Source: an uncultured Roseobacter sp.
Lineage (GTDB): Bacteria > Pseudomonadota > Alphaproteobacteria > Rhodobacterales > Rhodobacteraceae
Assembly (NCBI RefSeq): GCF_947492555.1
Contig: NZ_CANLNE010000002.1
Span: 549,501 to 613,500 of the forward strand
Direction of reading: 5' to 3'
DNA: 64,000 nucleotides
In this document: piece by piece, positions 62,410 to 64,000 of the stretch
Position numbering within the stretch: the stretch's first letter is position 1
How the letters are laid out: every line of letters starts with the position of its first letter
Notes under the pieces: model-generated
The model's database searches: none
Told to the model about the DNA's origin: nothing
What the model saw: the letters and a program-made list of their open reading frames with translations, nothing else
Position numbers and translations under genes: made by a program

Positions 62410-63063
62410 ATGGGTTTAGCGGAGATTTCAGACCGGATCGCAAAGGCGGAGACTGCGGCAGGGCGCGAAAACGGATCGGTTAAACTCATCGCCGTTTCAA
62501 AGGTTCAGCCGAACGCTCGGGTCGAAGCCGTGCTGCAAGACGGTCACCGTTGTTTTGGGGAGAACCGCGTGCAGGAAGCCGCCGGCAAATGGCCCGCGTT
62601 TCGCGAAGCATTTGACGATATTGACCTGCACCTGATCGGACCCTTGCAAACCAATAAGGCGCGACAGTCTTTTGAGCTTTTCCAGAGCATTCATTCGCTT
62701 GACCGACCCAAGCTTGCAAAAACCTTCGCGCGGCTCGCGCAGGAGATGGGCACCTGCCCGGAGATGTTCATTCAGGTCAATACAGGCGAAGAGCCGCAAA
62801 AGGCAGGCGTGCTGCCCGCAGATACCGATGCGTTTGTTGCGGAATGCCAGGCGATGGATCTGCCCATACGGGGGCTGATGTGCATCCCGCCAATCGAAGA
62901 GGAGGCCGCATTGCATTTTGCCCTTCTGGCCAAGATCGCCGCGCGCAACGGTTTGTCCGGCCTCAGCATGGGCATGAGCAGTGATTTCGAGAAGGCCATC
63001 GCGCTGGGTGCGACGCATGTGCGTGTGGGCTCTGCGATTTTCGGAGAACGCACGCCCACCTGA
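62410..63063 (+). CDS. YggS family pyridoxal-phosphate homeostasis protein
   Basis: 217 residues from ATG 62410; the frame is open to 62314 but passes through the terminator. PLP lysine in Leu-Ile-Ala-Val-Ser-Lys, Gly-Glu-Asn-Arg-Val-Gln-Glu, and the C-terminal Leu-Ser-Met-Gly-Met-Ser-Ser-Asp-Phe-Glu. Binds PLP and keeps free vitamer levels in balance. Confidence 0.94.
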   Translation: MGLAEISDRIAKAETAAGRENGSVKLIAVSKVQPNARVEAVLQDGHRCFGENRVQEAAGKWPAFREAFDDIDLHLIGPLQTNKARQSFELFQSIHSLDRPKLAKTFARLAQEMGTCPEMFIQVNTGEEPQKAGVLPADTDAFVAECQAMDLPIRGLMCIPPIEEEAALHFALLAKIAARNGLSGLSMGMSSDFEKAIALGATHVRVGSAIFGERTPT

Positions 63064-63071
63064 GAGTGCGG

Positions 63072-63581
63072 TCAAGACGGACGGGGATCCGGAACGATCA
63101 ACCGTGTCTTGTAGCCGATCCGCGGAGCAATCCGGTGCAAATCGGCACGCGACAGGGCAATGCACCCTTCGGTCGGATATCCCGGCCTGCGATACTGGTG
63201 CATAAAGATCGCTGAACCACGCCCTTTCACCGCATAAGGCCAGTTCCAATCCGTCAGGATTACAAGATCATAGAGCGGATCGGCCCGGCGCAGCTTTTCG
63301 TGGCTGGCGTCGTAAGGCGCACGGACCATCAGATTATAGTCAGGATCGCTGCTGTCATCTGACCACAGATCACGCGGGCCAATCGGCAGTGCCCAATGCG
63401 TGGGCTGCGCCATCCGGTCCGGCCGGTAGAGCATGCCGACAATCCGGTGCACGCCAACCGGTGTTGCACCGTCGCCTTCTCTCTTGTCCCGCGTGCACCC
63501 GGTTTTGCCGAGTGTGCAGGGATAGGTCCGGCCCTGAAAACGAATGCCCCTTGGTGTCAGAACCAGATCATCGGGGGTCAC
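63072..63581 (-). CDS. L,D-transpeptidase (YkuD) family protein
   Basis: 169 residues from a GTG at 63581 that overlaps the ribA stop (GTGA); the frame runs further back but through ribA. YkuD motif: His in Phe-Met-His-Gln-Tyr and the nucleophile Cys in Thr-Glu-Gly-Cys-Ile-Ala-Leu-Ser. Family members form 3-3 cross-links in peptidoglycan or attach lipoproteins. No signal peptide is visible, so export is unexplained. Operon with ribA. Confidence 0.85.
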   Translation of the reverse strand: MTPDDLVLTPRGIRFQGRTYPCTLGKTGCTRDKREGDGATPVGVHRIVGMLYRPDRMAQPTHWALPIGPRDLWSDDSSDPDYNLMVRAPYDASHEKLRRADPLYDLVILTDWNWPYAVKGRGSAIFMHQYRRPGYPTEGCIALSRADLHRIAPRIGYKTRLIVPDPRPS

Positions 63582-64000
63582 AGCAGGTGGCCCGACTTTG
63601 CTGCCTTGGTGGCCAGATAGGCATGATTGTGGCGGTTCTTTCCAACCTGCAATGGCACCCGAGTGGCAACGGTGATCCCGCTGGCCTGCATCATCTCCAC
63701 TTTTCGCGGGTTGTTGGTCAGCAGGCGGACGGAGGAAAAGCCCATCGCCTGCAGGATGTCGGCCCCGAGCCTGAAATCGCGTTCGTCGTCCTCGAAGCCA
63801 AGGCGGTGGTTGGCCTCTACCGTATCGAACCCCTGATCCTGCAGGGAATAGGCGCGCATCTTGTTGGCCAGACCAATCCCGCGCCCCTCCTGGTTCATGT
63901 AAAGCAGCACGCCCTGGCCTTCCTGACCCATCTGGGCCAGCGCCGCGCGCAGTTGGGGACCGCAGTCGCATTTGAGCGAGCCCATCAGATCCCCGGTGAC
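63578..64000 (-). CDS. ribA: GTP cyclohydrolase II, 5' end beyond the window
   Basis: About 140 C-terminal residues are visible; the frame stays open to the right edge. [14 protein letters not shown] carries zinc cysteines, followed by Asn-Gln-Glu-Gly-Arg-Gly-Ile-Gly-Leu and Leu-Thr-Asn-Asn-Pro-Arg-Lys. First committed step of riboflavin synthesis. Whether a RibB domain precedes it cannot be seen. The stop overlaps the L,D-transpeptidase start. Confidence 0.93.
   Translation of the reverse strand, partial: VTGDLMGSLKCDCGPQLRAALAQMGQEGQGVLLYMNQEGRGIGLANKMRAYSLQDQGFDTVEANHRLGFEDDERDFRLGADILQAMGFSSVRLLTNNPRKVEMMQASGITVATRVPLQVGKNRHNHAYLATKAAKSGHLL

Noticed and set aside
61296-62489. 397-codon Cys/Val-rich open frame opposite the porin
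   Set aside because: Results from the biased codon use of the porin and crosses the porin terminator; the Cys repeats are reverse complements of common GCA/ACA codons.

Overview
This 64 kb window looks like ordinary chromosome from an alphaproteobacterium of the Rhodobacteraceae, most probably the marine Roseobacter group. The signs are a GC-rich sequence, a CcrM-type methylase with GANTC sites in its own promoter, an Irr-type iron box, a GAAC-N7-GAAC LexA box, an AlkB monooxygenase, a Rhodobacter-type porin, and several small families typical of this group (DUF2794, DUF4170, DUF2125, DUF3576). The genus cannot be fixed from what I can see. I found no rRNA, tRNA, CRISPR array, insertion sequence, prophage or attachment site.

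Layout. 1-8.7 kb: an EnvC-like murein hydrolase activator (cut by the window edge) and a CtpA protease; two small conserved genes; ilvD; and a large ABC-exporter-like protein whose ATPase motifs are nearly all degenerate and which ends in a cyclic-nucleotide-binding-like domain. 8.7-15 kb: CPBP protease, accD-folC, a small membrane protein, zapE and an MFS transporter. 15-18.8 kb: a tightly overlapping five-gene minus-strand operon (S-formylglutathione hydrolase, YaiI, HAD phosphatase, ornithine cyclodeaminase family, alpha/beta hydrolase). 18.9-23.8 kb: an AEC transporter, mbfA (ferritin-like iron exporter) under an Irr-like box, a TetR regulator, an imuB without imuA or dnaE2 next to it but with its own LexA box, and a DUF4399 protein. 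23.9-28.9 kb: paaK-paaI, DUF2794, an NlpC/P60 hydrolase with a leucyl aminopeptidase, and a small orphan gene.

29-31 kb holds a compact inorganic-carbon module: beta-carbonic anhydrase, SbtA-type bicarbonate transporter and a PII-like protein, preceded by a palindrome that could be its operator. 31-36.6 kb is the least conventional part: a ribbon-helix-helix-like orphan, asd, an HpaI-type aldolase, a 480-residue protein that resembles a polymorphic-toxin or contractile-injection-system cargo with an ADP-ribosyltransferase-like core, and a two-helix membrane protein with a cytoplasmic winged helix at its C-terminus. 36.7-43.6 kb: rnhB-ccrM, a single-domain response regulator, alkB, mutY, a DciA-like protein and a DsbA-type oxidoreductase.

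43.5-51 kb: a CoA-transferase and an envelope operon on the minus strand (DUF2125, pmbA, cysQ, DUF4170, a KDO-transferase-like gene, lpxK). 51-64 kb: SDR plus enoyl-CoA hydratase, HNH protein, MscS channel, flavoprotein, GST, GFA protein, the leuS-lptE-holA operon, a DUF3576 lipoprotein, a strongly expressed-looking porin with a perfect UUCG-capped terminator, a YggS-type PLP protein, and a ribA-L,D-transpeptidase pair cut by the right edge.

Most genes are housekeeping. The candidates for something little described are the toxin-like gene at 34094-35536, the pseudo-ABC/cNMP protein at 5607-8696, and the membrane winged-helix protein with its secreted neighbour at 35631-36594.
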